64,000 nt of DNA, taken from NCBI RefSeq assembly GCF_023954305.1, contig NZ_JAMLIG010000001.1, positions 2,542,001 to 2,606,000 on the forward strand, read 5' to 3'. The position numbers and the translations under genes are program-made. This stretch comes from Mesorhizobium sp. (GTDB taxonomy: Bacteria; Pseudomonadota; Alphaproteobacteria; Rhizobiales; Rhizobiaceae). A model generated the notes under the pieces. That model ran no database searches, was not told the origin of the DNA, and worked only from the letters and a program-made list of their open reading frames with translations. Positions 1 through 7,858 of the stretch are shown one piece after another (position 1 is the first letter of the stretch; each line of letters starts with the position of its first letter).

Positions 1-337
1 AGGCGAGGATTCCGAGCAGATAGACCGATATCGCGCGGGTCAGCAGGTCGCCTACGAAACGTCCGACAGCGCCGATGCGCTCGTCGAAGACGTCCACCCG
101 GATATGCATGCCCGCCTGTGCGGCGCCCGGCATCGCCAGCATGACGAGGACGACCGACGCAAGCTGGATGATCTCGTTCGAGCCGAGGATCGGCTCGTTG
201 AAGACATAGCGCATGATGACGCTGGCGAAGGTCACCGCCAGCAATACCCCGAGGGCCAGGGCCGATAAGAAGGTGAGGGAATGAACGGCCCATTCGACGG
301 CTGTCGAACGGGCCAGTTCGCGTCGCGATTTTTCCAA
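1..337 (-). CDS. dctQ: TRAP transporter small permease, DctQ family (partial)
   Basis: Small membrane subunit of a tripartite ATP-independent periplasmic transporter, which joins the large permease DctM to take up organic acids brought by DctP. The translation shows an amphipathic start, a membrane segment (about residues 20-40) and the DctQ signature RYVFNEPILGSNEI, followed by two further hydrophobic stretches. The window edge cuts off the C-terminus. No ATG fits. The first plausible start is a TTG at 337, seven bases after the dctP stop and without a clear Shine-Dalgarno, so translation is probably coupled to dctP. DctM would be expected just outside the window. The family call is firm. 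The start codon is inferred. Confidence 0.82.
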   Translation of the reverse strand, partial: MEKSRRELARSTAVEWAVHSLTFLSALALGVLLAVTFASVIMRYVFNEPILGSNEIIQLASVVLVMLAMPGAAQAGMHIRVDVFDERIGAVGRFVGDLLTRAISVYLLGILA

Positions 338-343
338 CTGAGA

Positions 344-1333
344 CTACTCGCTCTTCAGTGCCTCGACGAAGGCCTTGGCCGCGATCCCCTGGGCCTCGGC
401 TTCGGCGATCACCTTGTCGAGCACGGCGGCGGAGGCGGCGTTGAACTTGGCCGCTTCCTCGTCCGCCAACGTGATGACCTCCTTGCCATCGGAGGCGGCA
501 AAGCCGGAGAGCGCCTTGTCGGCAATGCCGAGCCAGGCCTTGTTGCCGTTCATGGCAGCCTCGCGTCCGGCTTCCAGCGCGATCTTCTGTTGCTCTTCGC
601 TCAAGTTCTCGAAGCTGTCCCGGTTCATGATCAGGAAAAAGCTGGAGATCGTCGTGTCCATGCCGGTCGTGATGTATTTCGTCACCTCGGCGAGCTTGAA
701 CGCGCCGAGCGTCGTGGCGTCGGTCATGGCGCCGTCGATCACGCCCGTCTGCATGGCGTTGTAGATTTCGGGGGCGGGCATCGACACCGGGCTGGCACCC
801 CAGGCTTCGACGACCAGACCGGCGTTGCGCGATGGCACGCGGATCTTCAGTCCCTTGAGGTCGGCGAGCGTGCGGACCGGCTTGCTGGCCGTGAAGATGA
901 TGTTCGGCGCATTGTTCCAGATGCCGAGCAGCACGACGCGCTTGTACTCGTCCGCGAGCAAGTCGACGTTCGCGTTCATCCTGGCGGTGCCGGTATCTGC
1001 CGAAATCACGCCCGGAAGCTCGGTCAGGAGCGTCTTGGGGAAGTTGGACGCGGTGTAGCCGGGCAGGCCGAAGGCGATGTCGGTCACGCCGTCGACGGCG
1101 CGGCTGTACTGCTCGGCCGGACCGGGTCCGAGCTCGCCGCCCATATAGACCCTGACCGTCACCTCGCCGCCGGTCTTCTCGGAAAGCTGCGCCGCAAACG
1201 GATCGTAAACGTTCTTCACCACGAAATGCGTCGGCGGCTGGAAGTCTGCGAGCTTGAGTTCCGCGGCCGAAGCCATGGACGTCGCGGCGAGCATCGCGGC
1301 TGCGAGCGCGACCGCCATTTTCCTTCTGATCAC
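344..1333 (-). CDS. dctP: TRAP transporter substrate-binding protein, DctP family
   Basis: Periplasmic solute receptor of the TRAP system, 329 aa. It has a basic N-terminus and a Sec-type signal peptide ending near ASA/AE, followed by a typical DctP fold. The start is GTG at 1333, seven bases after a strong AAGGAGG. An ATG five codons later lacks this spacing. GTG overlaps the stop of the upstream oxidoreductase as GTGA, so the two are coupled. dctQ follows directly. The substrate is not readable from sequence. Because the same LysR region serves the divergent ring-cleavage operon, an aromatic or tricarboxylic acid is a reasonable guess. Confidence 0.9.
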   Translation of the reverse strand: MIRRKMAVALAAAMLAATSMASAAELKLADFQPPTHFVVKNVYDPFAAQLSEKTGGEVTVRVYMGGELGPGPAEQYSRAVDGVTDIAFGLPGYTASNFPKTLLTELPGVISADTGTARMNANVDLLADEYKRVVLLGIWNNAPNIIFTASKPVRTLADLKGLKIRVPSRNAGLVVEAWGASPVSMPAPEIYNAMQTGVIDGAMTDATTLGAFKLAEVTKYITTGMDTTISSFFLIMNRDSFENLSEEQQKIALEAGREAAMNGNKAWLGIADKALSGFAASDGKEVITLADEEAAKFNAASAAVLDKVIAEAEAQGIAAKAFVEALKSE

Positions 1334-2295
1334 GTCAATTCCTCCTTGTCGCTTGCTGGAATCTGGTTCGGGCGGGGTTGCGACGCGCGTGCCGTGCCGT
1401 TGAGCGCGGCCAGGATCGCATCGGCCCTCGCGCCGAGGTCGTCTCGGCTGATCTGCAATCCGAGTTCGCCGATCTGCTGCTGCCAGATCGCCGTGGCATG
1501 CGACATGCGCCCGGGCAGGCCGAGCGATTCGACCATGGCGGCGGTCTCGCGCATTTCGGCCGCCCGGCGCCGGCCATGGACGACCGAGCGCTCCAGCATT
1601 GCCGCGGCGCGCCGCTGCCAGCCGAAGCCGGGGAAGGTTTCCTCCAGCGTCGCCAGGACCATTTCCTCGACGCCGAGCTTCCGACCGGCGAGCACGCACT
1701 CGGCCGTCAGCGCCTCTAGGCCCTTGATCATGATCGAGCGGCAGAGCTTGATCGAGGAAGCCGTTCCCACCACGTCGGAGACGGCGTCTGCTTCCATGCC
1801 AAGCGCCGCAAGCGCCGACAACGCCGCGTCGCAGTGGGGTCCGCTGACCAGCAGGGGCGTGCGGTGCAGACGCGGGTGGACCGGTGCCATCACCGCCACG
1901 TCGACATAGCGCCCGCCCGCCCGCTCGATAAGCTCGGAGGACTTCTGTTTCGTCTGCGGCGCACAGGAATTGCAGTCGAACCACAGGGCGCCGCGAGGCA
2001 GCATCCCGGCCGCCGCGCTCGCCGCAGCCTGCGCATTGTCCGCGGTCACCAGCGAGAAGACGACCTCAGCGTCGCGCAGAGCCTCGGCCAGCGTCTCCGC
2101 ACCGTCCATGCTCGTGCGCCGGTAGTCGTCCAGCTTGCCCAACCGGCGGGAGGCCATGTCGGTGGCGATGTCGAAGGCGCGCGCGGGCGGCACGGCGGCC
2201 AATTTCCAGCCCGCCCAGAACGCCTGCGCGGCCTCGCCGAAGCCGACGAAGGCGACGCGCGGCAGGGCCTCGTTGTGCGGCGCAACTTCAGGCAT
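1330..2295 (-). CDS. NAD(P)-dependent oxidoreductase with DUF1932-type C-terminus
   Basis: A 321-aa dehydrogenase of the 6-phosphogluconate / 3-hydroxyisobutyrate dehydrogenase superfamily. The N-terminus has the Rossmann motif VGFGEAAQAF (about residues 16-25). The C-terminal half (SIKLCRSIMIKGLEALTAE onward) looks like the helical DUF1932 domain, in which SIKLCRS-MIKG holds the usual catalytic Lys position. It is first in an operon with dctP and dctQ (GTGA overlap) and lies 104 bp downstream of the LysR gene. It may oxidise or reduce a hydroxy acid from the adjacent ring-cleavage pathway. The substrate is unknown. Confidence 0.8.
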   Translation of the reverse strand: MPEVAPHNEALPRVAFVGFGEAAQAFWAGWKLAAVPPARAFDIATDMASRRLGKLDDYRRTSMDGAETLAEALRDAEVVFSLVTADNAQAAASAAAGMLPRGALWFDCNSCAPQTKQKSSELIERAGGRYVDVAVMAPVHPRLHRTPLLVSGPHCDAALSALAALGMEADAVSDVVGTASSIKLCRSIMIKGLEALTAECVLAGRKLGVEEMVLATLEETFPGFGWQRRAAAMLERSVVHGRRRAAEMRETAAMVESLGLPGRMSHATAIWQQQIGELGLQISRDDLGARADAILAALNGTARASQPRPNQIPASDKEELT

Positions 2296-2399
2296 GACGC
2301 CTGCTCTCCCGATGATCCACGGCGCCGGGATAGCAATGGCGTCGCCACGGCAGAAATCGAATGTCTGCCCTGCCTATTCAAAAACCGGACAGCTTCCGG

Positions 2400-3620
2400 T
2401 CAATCGGCGAGTTCGACGCAGACGTCCCGGAGCATGCGGACGAAGAGCGACTGCGTCGCGGTTGGTGACCAGCCCGTCCGCGTGGTGACACCGATCTCGC
2501 GCTCGGAGCCGGTCAGAGGGAAGTCGAGCTCGGCGAGAATGCCGTCCTCCAGTTCCTTCGCAACCTGATGGCGCGATATGATCGTCAGACGGTCGCTGCC
2601 AAGAAGCAGGCCGCGGATGAGGATCAGGGAGCTGGTTTCAACCAGCCGTGTCGGCGCCGGCACATTGGCGGTGCCAAACAGGGCGTCGAAATGTTTGCGC
2701 GTCGGAATATCGGGCGAGGGTGTAACCCAGGAGAATTGCGCAAGCGTCGCCGCATCAAGGCCTTTGCGCCCGGCGAGCGGGTGGCCGGCGCGGGCGACGA
2801 TGGCCAGTCGGTCGGTGTAAAGCGGCTCCTGCTCGACGTCGTCGGCGGGAAGCGGAGAGCGCAGCGCGCCGACCAGAAGGTCGATCTCGCCATAGCGCAG
2901 GGCATGCAGGAGATCGCTGTAAGAGCCGTCGCGCACGGTGATCCGCACGTCCGGCCTGATGACGCCCAGTTCGTTGATCACCTTGGGCAGGATGAAGCTG
3001 CGGGCCAGCGGCAGGCTGCCGAGGGCGAGACGCGGCGCGTCGTGTCCGAGCAGGAAATCGATCTCCTCCAGGCCCTGGCGCAGTTCCTCGAAGGCGAGCA
3101 GCACGCTGCGCCTGAAGAGGTTGCCGGCCTGCGTGAGTTCGAAGCCCTGGACGGTCTTCGCGAACATTTCGAAGCCGGCGATCCGCTCGAGGTCGTTGAT
3201 CGAGCGGTGGATCGACGGCCTCGACACGCTCAGCGTCCGGGCGGCCCAGGAATAGTTGCCTGCATTGGCGAGAGCCAAAAAGCCGCGCAGCTGAACGGTC
3301 GTGAGAAGCTGGTCGAAATTCTGAAACCCGCCGTGGCCGTTGCGCCCGGCCGCGCGGGAACCGCGCCGCGCGCCGGTCGCCAGCATCTCCAGCGCGCGCT
3401 CGACGCGCACCAGCAGGGTGCTGCCGGCCTCGGTCAGGAACATGCCCGTGCTCTTGCGCAGGAACAGCCGCGTGCCGAGCGAGGTCTCCAGCTTCGAAAG
3501 CGCCTGCGTGATCGCCGGCTGCGACAGAAAAACCTGTTCCGAAGCCCGCGAAACACTGCCGCAACGCGCCACCTGCTGGAACGCGCGCAAATGGCGCAAA
3601 TTGAACTTGTCCACCTTCAA
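2400..3620 (-). CDS. LysR-family regulator with two N-terminal HTH domains
   Basis: A 406-aa LysR-type transcriptional regulator, about 100 residues longer than usual. Residues ~8-67 form a complete LysR HTH (LRHLRAFQQVARCGSVSRAS, then SQPAITQALSKLE). Residues ~111-168 form a second LysR-like HTH (LRGFLALANAGNYSWAA, then SRPSIHRSINDLE). The effector-binding domain begins near residue 195. It is transcribed away from the galB-like operon, and a perfect T-N11-A dyad sits in the shared 117-bp spacer. It probably regulates that operon and itself, perhaps with the TRAP genes downstream, responding to an aromatic acid or ring-cleavage product. In the Pseudomonas gal system the regulator GalR is also LysR-type. 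Confidence 0.9.
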   Translation of the reverse strand: MKVDKFNLRHLRAFQQVARCGSVSRASEQVFLSQPAITQALSKLETSLGTRLFLRKSTGMFLTEAGSTLLVRVERALEMLATGARRGSRAAGRNGHGGFQNFDQLLTTVQLRGFLALANAGNYSWAARTLSVSRPSIHRSINDLERIAGFEMFAKTVQGFELTQAGNLFRRSVLLAFEELRQGLEEIDFLLGHDAPRLALGSLPLARSFILPKVINELGVIRPDVRITVRDGSYSDLLHALRYGEIDLLVGALRSPLPADDVEQEPLYTDRLAIVARAGHPLAGRKGLDAATLAQFSWVTPSPDIPTRKHFDALFGTANVPAPTRLVETSSLILIRGLLLGSDRLTIISRHQVAKELEDGILAELDFPLTGSEREIGVTTRTGWSPTATQSLFVRMLRDVCVELAD

Positions 3621-3660
3621 TCCTTCTGGTCGGAAGCCGACTGTATCAAGAAATTATAGG

Positions 3661-3683
3661 CGCCATAAAGCATTGAAATGGCG
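3661..3683. promoter_or_regulatory. Candidate LysR-type operator (T-N11-A dyad)
   Basis: CGCCAT and ATGGCG form a perfect inverted repeat separated by 11 bases, giving the classic LysR T-N11-A box. It lies 41 bp upstream of the LysR start and 55 bp upstream of the galB-like start, in a 117-bp divergent spacer. A Shine-Dalgarno-like GAGGAGA (3729-3735 region) precedes the plus-strand gene. Binding is inferred. Confidence 0.55.
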
Positions 3684-3737
3684 TCTCGGGCCTGCTTCGA
3701 TGAAGAACGTCGCACGTAGCATCTCGAGGAGACAGCC

Positions 3738-4472
3738 TTGCCCGGACAGAAGACCGCACTCGTCGTCAGCGCGCACGCCGCCGATTTCGTCTGGCGCTGC
3801 GGCGGCGCGATCGCGCTGCACCAGAAGCTTGGTTACGATGTCACCGTCGCCTGCCTGTCGTTCGGGGAGCGCGGCGAAAGCGCCAAGCTGTGGAAGCAGC
3901 AGGGCATGACGCTCGAGCGCGTCAAGGCGGAACGGCGCAAGGAGGCCGAGGCCGCGGCCCAGGTCCTGGACGTGCACGATATTCAATTTCTTGACCTGGG
4001 CGACTATCCGCTCGATTTCGGGTCCGATACCCGCGACCGCATGGTGGACCTGATCCGCGCCGTGCAGCCCGCCTTCATGATGAGCCACTCGCTCTGGGAT
4101 CCCTACAATACGGACCACATGAACACGACGAAGTTCGTGCTCGAATGCCGCATGATCGCGCAGGCCTGGGGTCACAACCCCGGGGAGAAGGTGCTCGGCG
4201 CGCCGCAGCTCTATCTGTTCGAGCCGCATCAGACCGAACAGATGGCGTGGAAGCCGGACGTATTCCTCGACATAACCGAAGTCTGGGACAAGAAGCGCGC
4301 GGCGATCGAATGCATGGCGGGTCAGGAGCACCTCTGGGACTTCTACACCAATGTCGCCGAGAACCGGGCCAATCATTTCCAGCGCAATTCCGGCGGCCAG
4401 GCGGGAGGGCGCGCGGCGAAATACGCCGAGGCGTTCCAATCCATGTTTCCGCGGACGGTGGACGAGCTTTAG
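3738..4472 (+). CDS. galB: PIG-L/LmbE-family hydrolase, GalB-like 4-oxalomesaconate hydratase
   Basis: A 244-aa PIG-L/LmbE-fold zinc protein. The family N-terminal motif usually reads AHPDD. Here it is SAHAADFVWRCGGAI (residues ~11-25). The metal-binding HxxH-like segment is SLWDPYNTDHMNT (~118-130). PIG-L proteins include N-deacetylases and also GalB, which hydrates the enol form of 4-oxalomesaconate to 4-carboxy-4-hydroxy-2-oxoadipate. The following genes encode an extradiol dioxygenase, a GalC/RraA-type aldolase and a GalD-type tautomerase, so the hydratase role is much better supported than deacetylation. It is first gene of the operon, 40 bp from the next. The replaced aspartates (AHAAD for AHPDD) agree with a non-deacetylase role but do not prove it. 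Confidence 0.75.
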   Translation: MPGQKTALVVSAHAADFVWRCGGAIALHQKLGYDVTVACLSFGERGESAKLWKQQGMTLERVKAERRKEAEAAAQVLDVHDIQFLDLGDYPLDFGSDTRDRMVDLIRAVQPAFMMSHSLWDPYNTDHMNTTKFVLECRMIAQAWGHNPGEKVLGAPQLYLFEPHQTEQMAWKPDVFLDITEVWDKKRAAIECMAGQEHLWDFYTNVAENRANHFQRNSGGQAGGRAAKYAEAFQSMFPRTVDEL

Positions 4473-4512
4473 CGGCAGGTCTGGCGGTGGGCGATATTTG
4501 CGGAGGAACCTC

Positions 4513-5487
4513 ATGACGACACCGACCAACCCGTCGGGCGACATCGCCCACCTCGGCCATGTCGAGATGCTGACGGACAGGTTCGACGACAGCCTTGATT
4601 TCTTCGTTCGCGTCTTCGGCCTGAAGCTCTCCGGCCGCGACGAGACGAGCGCGTATCTGCGCGCCTGGGACGACTACGAGTTCTGCTCGCTGAAGCTGAC
4701 GCGCGCCGCCACCACCGGCGTCGGCCACATCGGCTACCGCGCCGCGTCTCCCGAGGCGCTGGAAAGGCGCGTCAAGCTGATCGAGGCGTCGGGCTACAAG
4801 CTGCACGGCTGGAACGACGGAGATCTGAGCCATGGCGCGGCCTTCCGCTTCGAGGATCCGTTCGGCCATGTGTTCGAGATCTACTACGACACCAACTGGT
4901 ACGAACCGCGCGACGCGGCCGAGCGGGCGGCGCTCAAGAACACGGCGTCGGCCTTCACCGGTGCCGCTCCCAGGCGCATCGACCACCTCAATCTGTTGAG
5001 CAGCGACGTGACGGAGTTCCGGCGATTCATGCAGACCTGCCTGGGATCGCGGGTCACCGAATACATCCAGCTGGACAACGGCCGCGTCGGCGGATGCTGG
5101 TTCACCGTCAACAACAAGACCTACGACCTTGCCTGCACCGAGGAGCACGGCGGCGGCAGCGGCCGGCTGCACCATGTGACCTATGCCACAGACCAGCGCG
5201 AGGACATCTTGCGCGCCGCGGATATCTTCCTGCAGAACGGAGTCCACATCGAGACCGGCCCGCACAAGCATGCGATCCAGGGCACCTTCTTCCTCTATGT
5301 CTGGGAACCGGCGGGCAACCGCGTCGAGCTGGCCAATGCCGGCGCGCGGCTGATCCTGGCGCCCGACTGGCAGCCGGTGATGTGGACCGAGGCGGACCGC
5401 AAGAAGGGCCAGGCCTGGGGGCTGAAGACGATCGAGACCTTCCACACCCACGGAACGCCTCCCGTCGCGGGCAAGGAGCATGGATGA
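4513..5487 (+). CDS. Type I (VOC-fold) extradiol ring-cleavage dioxygenase
   Basis: A 324-aa two-domain VOC protein of the catechol 2,3-dioxygenase / BphC type, expected to cleave a catecholic ring next to a hydroxyl using Fe(II) and O2. The C-terminal domain keeps all three metal ligands: His158 (RIDHLN), His221 (RLHHVTY) and Glu272 (NRVELAN). Their spacing closely matches BphC (His146/His210/Glu260). The start follows GGAGGAACC; longer upstream extensions run into galB. The stop overlaps the next gene as ATGA. Known gallate and protocatechuate 4,5-dioxygenases feeding GalB/C/D are type II enzymes, so a type I enzyme here is unexpected. The substrate is probably a carboxylated catechol or pyrogallol, but this is inference. 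Confidence 0.87.
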   Translation: MTTPTNPSGDIAHLGHVEMLTDRFDDSLDFFVRVFGLKLSGRDETSAYLRAWDDYEFCSLKLTRAATTGVGHIGYRAASPEALERRVKLIEASGYKLHGWNDGDLSHGAAFRFEDPFGHVFEIYYDTNWYEPRDAAERAALKNTASAFTGAAPRRIDHLNLLSSDVTEFRRFMQTCLGSRVTEYIQLDNGRVGGCWFTVNNKTYDLACTEEHGGGSGRLHHVTYATDQREDILRAADIFLQNGVHIETGPHKHAIQGTFFLYVWEPAGNRVELANAGARLILAPDWQPVMWTEADRKKGQAWGLKTIETFHTHGTPPVAGKEHG

Positions 5488-6158
5488 TGAGCATCGTCGT
5501 CAGGGACATTCCGCGCGCCAAGCCGCAGGTGGTCGAGCGGCTGGGCAAGGCGGGTGTCGCCACCGTCCATGAGGCGCAGGGGCGCACCGGCTGTCTCGCC
5601 AGTTACATGCGGCCGATCTATGCCGGGGCCCAGATCGCCGGAAGCGCGGTGACGATCAGCGCGCCGCCTGGCGACAACTGGATGGTGCATGTCGCCATCG
5701 AGCAGCTACACGACGGCGACATCCTCGTCCTGGCGCCGACCTCGCCCTGCGACAACGGCTATTTCGGCGATCTCCTGGCGACGTCGGCCATGGCGCGCGG
5801 CTGCCGCGGGCTTGTCATCGACGCCGGCGTCCGCGACGTGCGCGACCTCACCGCGATGGGTTTCCCGGTCTGGTCGAAGGCGATCAGCGCGCAAGGGACG
5901 GTCAAGGAGACGCTGGGTTCGGTCAACGTGCCGGTGGTCTGCGCCGGCCAGCTGGTCGAGGCTGGCGACGTGATCGTGGCCGACGACGACGGCGTCGTGG
6001 TCGTCAGGCGCGCCGAGGCGGAAGCCGTGGCAGACGCGGCGGAAAAGCGGCTCGCGGCGGAGGAGGCGAAGCGCAAGCGCCTCGCCGCGGGCGAACTGGG
6101 GCTCGACATCTACGACATGCGGCAGCGCCTCGCCGAGAAGGGGCTCAAATATGTCTGA
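5484..6158 (+). CDS. galC: RraA/HMG-aldolase family, GalC-like 4-carboxy-4-hydroxy-2-oxoadipate aldolase
   Basis: A 224-aa protein of the RraA-like class II (metal-dependent) pyruvate aldolase family. It shows the core [14 protein letters not shown] (residues ~110-123), with the Arg and Asp that bind pyruvate and metal in LigK/GalC-type aldolases, and the [13 protein letters not shown] segment. Such enzymes split 4-carboxy-4-hydroxy-2-oxoadipate into pyruvate and oxaloacetate. Tandem ATG codons overlap the dioxygenase stop, and the 3' end overlaps the galD-like gene by 8 bp. Expression is therefore tightly coupled. RraA RNase E inhibitors share the fold but are ~160 aa, and this context argues against that function. 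Confidence 0.83.
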   Translation: MMSIVVRDIPRAKPQVVERLGKAGVATVHEAQGRTGCLASYMRPIYAGAQIAGSAVTISAPPGDNWMVHVAIEQLHDGDILVLAPTSPCDNGYFGDLLATSAMARGCRGLVIDAGVRDVRDLTAMGFPVWSKAISAQGTVKETLGSVNVPVVCAGQLVEAGDVIVADDDGVVVVRRAEAEAVADAAEKRLAAEEAKRKRLAAGELGLDIYDMRQRLAEKGLKYV

Positions 6159-7230
6159 TCCCGAAATCGACGGGATCCCCTGCATCTGGATGCGGGGCGG
6201 CACGTCGAAGGGAGCGTATTTTCTCGCCTCCGACCTGCCGTCCGATCGCGCCGCGCTCGACGATCTGCTGCTGCGCATCATGGGCTCGCCCGATATCCGC
6301 CAGATCGACGGCATCGGCGGCGCCGACCCGCTGACTTCGAAGGTTGCGGTCCTCTCGCCGTCGACGCGTCCGGATGCGGATGTCGACTACCTTTTTCTCC
6401 AGGTCTTCGTCGACCAGGCGCTGGTGTCCGACGCGCAGGGCTGCGGCAACATCCTGGCCGGCGTTGGCCCTGCCGCGATCGAGCGTGGACTGGTTGCCGC
6501 GTCCCAAGGCGAGACCCGTGTGCGCATCCACATGGTCAACACCGGCGAGGTCGCCGTCGCGCATGTCGCGACGCCCGGCGGCCGCGTCTCCTACCGCGGC
6601 GACGCCCGCATCGACGGGGTTCCGGGAAGCCATGCGGCCGTGCCGCTGATGTTCGACAACATCGCCGGCTCGATGACCGGTGCGCTGCTGCCGACCGGCA
6701 ATGCCGTCGACATCGTCGACGGCATTGCTTGCACGCTGGTCGACAACGGCATGCCGATCGTGGTGATGGACGCAGCGGATTTCGGACTGAGCGGGCAGGA
6801 GACGCGCGAGGCGCTCGATGCCGACGCGGAGCTCAAGGCGCGGCTCGAGGCGATCCGCCTCGAGGTCGGGCCGATGATGAATCTGGGCGACGTCAAGGAC
6901 AAGTCCGTGCCGAAGATGACGCTGGTCTCGCGTGCCCTGAATGGTGGCGCGATCGCCACGCGCAGCTTCATTCCGCATCGCTGCCACGCCTCCATCGGCG
7001 TCTTCGCCGCGGTCAGCGTGGCGACCGCCTGCGTCCTGCCCGACGGGCCGGCGGCGCGGCTGGCCGCGATCCCGGCCGACGGCATCTTCCGCATCGAGCA
7101 TCCGACGGGTGCCGCCGAAGTCGCGATCCAGCGCGACGAGACGGGAGCCGTATCGTCCGCCGGTACGATTCGCACGGCGAGAAAGCTGTTCGACGGGCGG
7201 GTCTTTCCCGGCCCCGCCCGTCGGGAGTAG
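6151..7230 (+). CDS. galD: PrpF-family isomerase, GalD-like 4-oxalomesaconate tautomerase
   Basis: A 359-aa PrpF-family protein. It begins with the characteristic [16 protein letters not shown] and has a second diagnostic stretch, [20 protein letters not shown], which holds the active-site Cys. PrpF proteins isomerise aconitate-type acids. GalD converts the keto form of 4-oxalomesaconate to the enol form needed by GalB. Its position after GalB-, dioxygenase- and GalC-like genes supports the tautomerase role. It overlaps galC by 8 bp and ends the operon 26 bp before the convergent Lrp gene. No hairpin terminator was noticed in that gap. Confidence 0.85.
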   Translation: MSDPEIDGIPCIWMRGGTSKGAYFLASDLPSDRAALDDLLLRIMGSPDIRQIDGIGGADPLTSKVAVLSPSTRPDADVDYLFLQVFVDQALVSDAQGCGNILAGVGPAAIERGLVAASQGETRVRIHMVNTGEVAVAHVATPGGRVSYRGDARIDGVPGSHAAVPLMFDNIAGSMTGALLPTGNAVDIVDGIACTLVDNGMPIVVMDAADFGLSGQETREALDADAELKARLEAIRLEVGPMMNLGDVKDKSVPKMTLVSRALNGGAIATRSFIPHRCHASIGVFAAVSVATACVLPDGPAARLAAIPADGIFRIEHPTGAAEVAIQRDETGAVSSAGTIRTARKLFDGRVFPGPARRE

Positions 7231-7256
7231 AGCGGAGTTCGCCGACGCGGCCCGGC

Positions 7257-7733
7257 TCAGCCGGAGTGGCCGACCGGTATCCCCTCGAACGATTTCAGTG
7301 TGTCCAGCACGATCGACGTCTTCACGTGCTGGACCGAATCGTGCGGCAGCAGGATATCGTTGACGAAGCGCGACAGGTCGTTCAGCCCGCGCACGGCCAC
7401 CTTCAGGTGATAGTCCATCTCGCCGGTCAGCGCGTAGGCTTCGAGCACCTCGGGCAAAGCGTTGATGAGCTGCGAGAACCTGCGGGCATTGTCCCGGTTG
7501 TGGGTGGCGAGCGTCACCGAGATCACCACGAGCATGTCGAAGCCGAGCCTGTGGGCATCGAGCTTCGCCTGGTATCCGCGGATGTAGCCTTCGGCCTCCA
7601 GCCGTGTGCGGCGTCGCGAGCATTGCGAGGGCGACAGCGCGACGCGTTCGCTGAGCTCGTTGTTCGTCAAGCGGCCGTCGTTCTGCAGTTCCTGAAGCAG
7701 GCGCAGGTCCAGTTTGTCGATATGCTCATTCAT
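7257..7733 (-). CDS. Lrp/AsnC-family transcriptional regulator
   Basis: A 158-aa Lrp/AsnC regulator. The N-terminal HTH spans residues ~3-60 (DKLDLRLLQELQNDGRL, then LSPSQCSRRRTRLEAEGYI), followed by the RAM effector domain with TGEMDYHLKVAV. The start at 7733 puts the HTH at the very N-terminus as in the family. An in-frame start 33 codons upstream would add a non-homologous leader and cover the operator region. It is divergent from hppD, the standard arrangement for an Lrp-type regulator of tyrosine/phenylalanine breakdown. The likely effector is an aromatic amino acid. Confidence 0.9.
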   Translation of the reverse strand: MNEHIDKLDLRLLQELQNDGRLTNNELSERVALSPSQCSRRRTRLEAEGYIRGYQAKLDAHRLGFDMLVVISVTLATHNRDNARRFSQLINALPEVLEAYALTGEMDYHLKVAVRGLNDLSRFVNDILLPHDSVQHVKTSIVLDTLKSFEGIPVGHSG

Positions 7734-7812
7734 CGCATGCATCTCGAAAACGGCGCACGAACCATGCGCAAGTTCCTCGATATCGATAGAGAATGCAAGC
7801 TCACTGCGCCAA

Positions 7813-7828
7813 GTATGATGCATAATAC
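7813..7828. promoter_or_regulatory. Candidate Lrp-type operator upstream of hppD
   Basis: A 16-bp near-palindrome, GTATGATGCATAATAC (one mismatched pair), centred on ATGCAT and ending 30 bp before the hppD start. A second palindrome, TCGATATCGA, lies at 7777-7786. Both fall in the 125-bp lrp-hppD divergent spacer. AT-rich dyads of this kind suit Lrp-family binding, but binding is inferred. Confidence 0.45.
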
Positions 7829-7858
7829 GCACATCAATTCGATCCGATGGAGGAAGAT

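Noticed and set aside
281..1909. A 542-codon plus-strand frame at the left end.
   Set aside because: Antisense to dctP and the oxidoreductase, both with strong motifs. High GC leaves many long antisense frames in this window.
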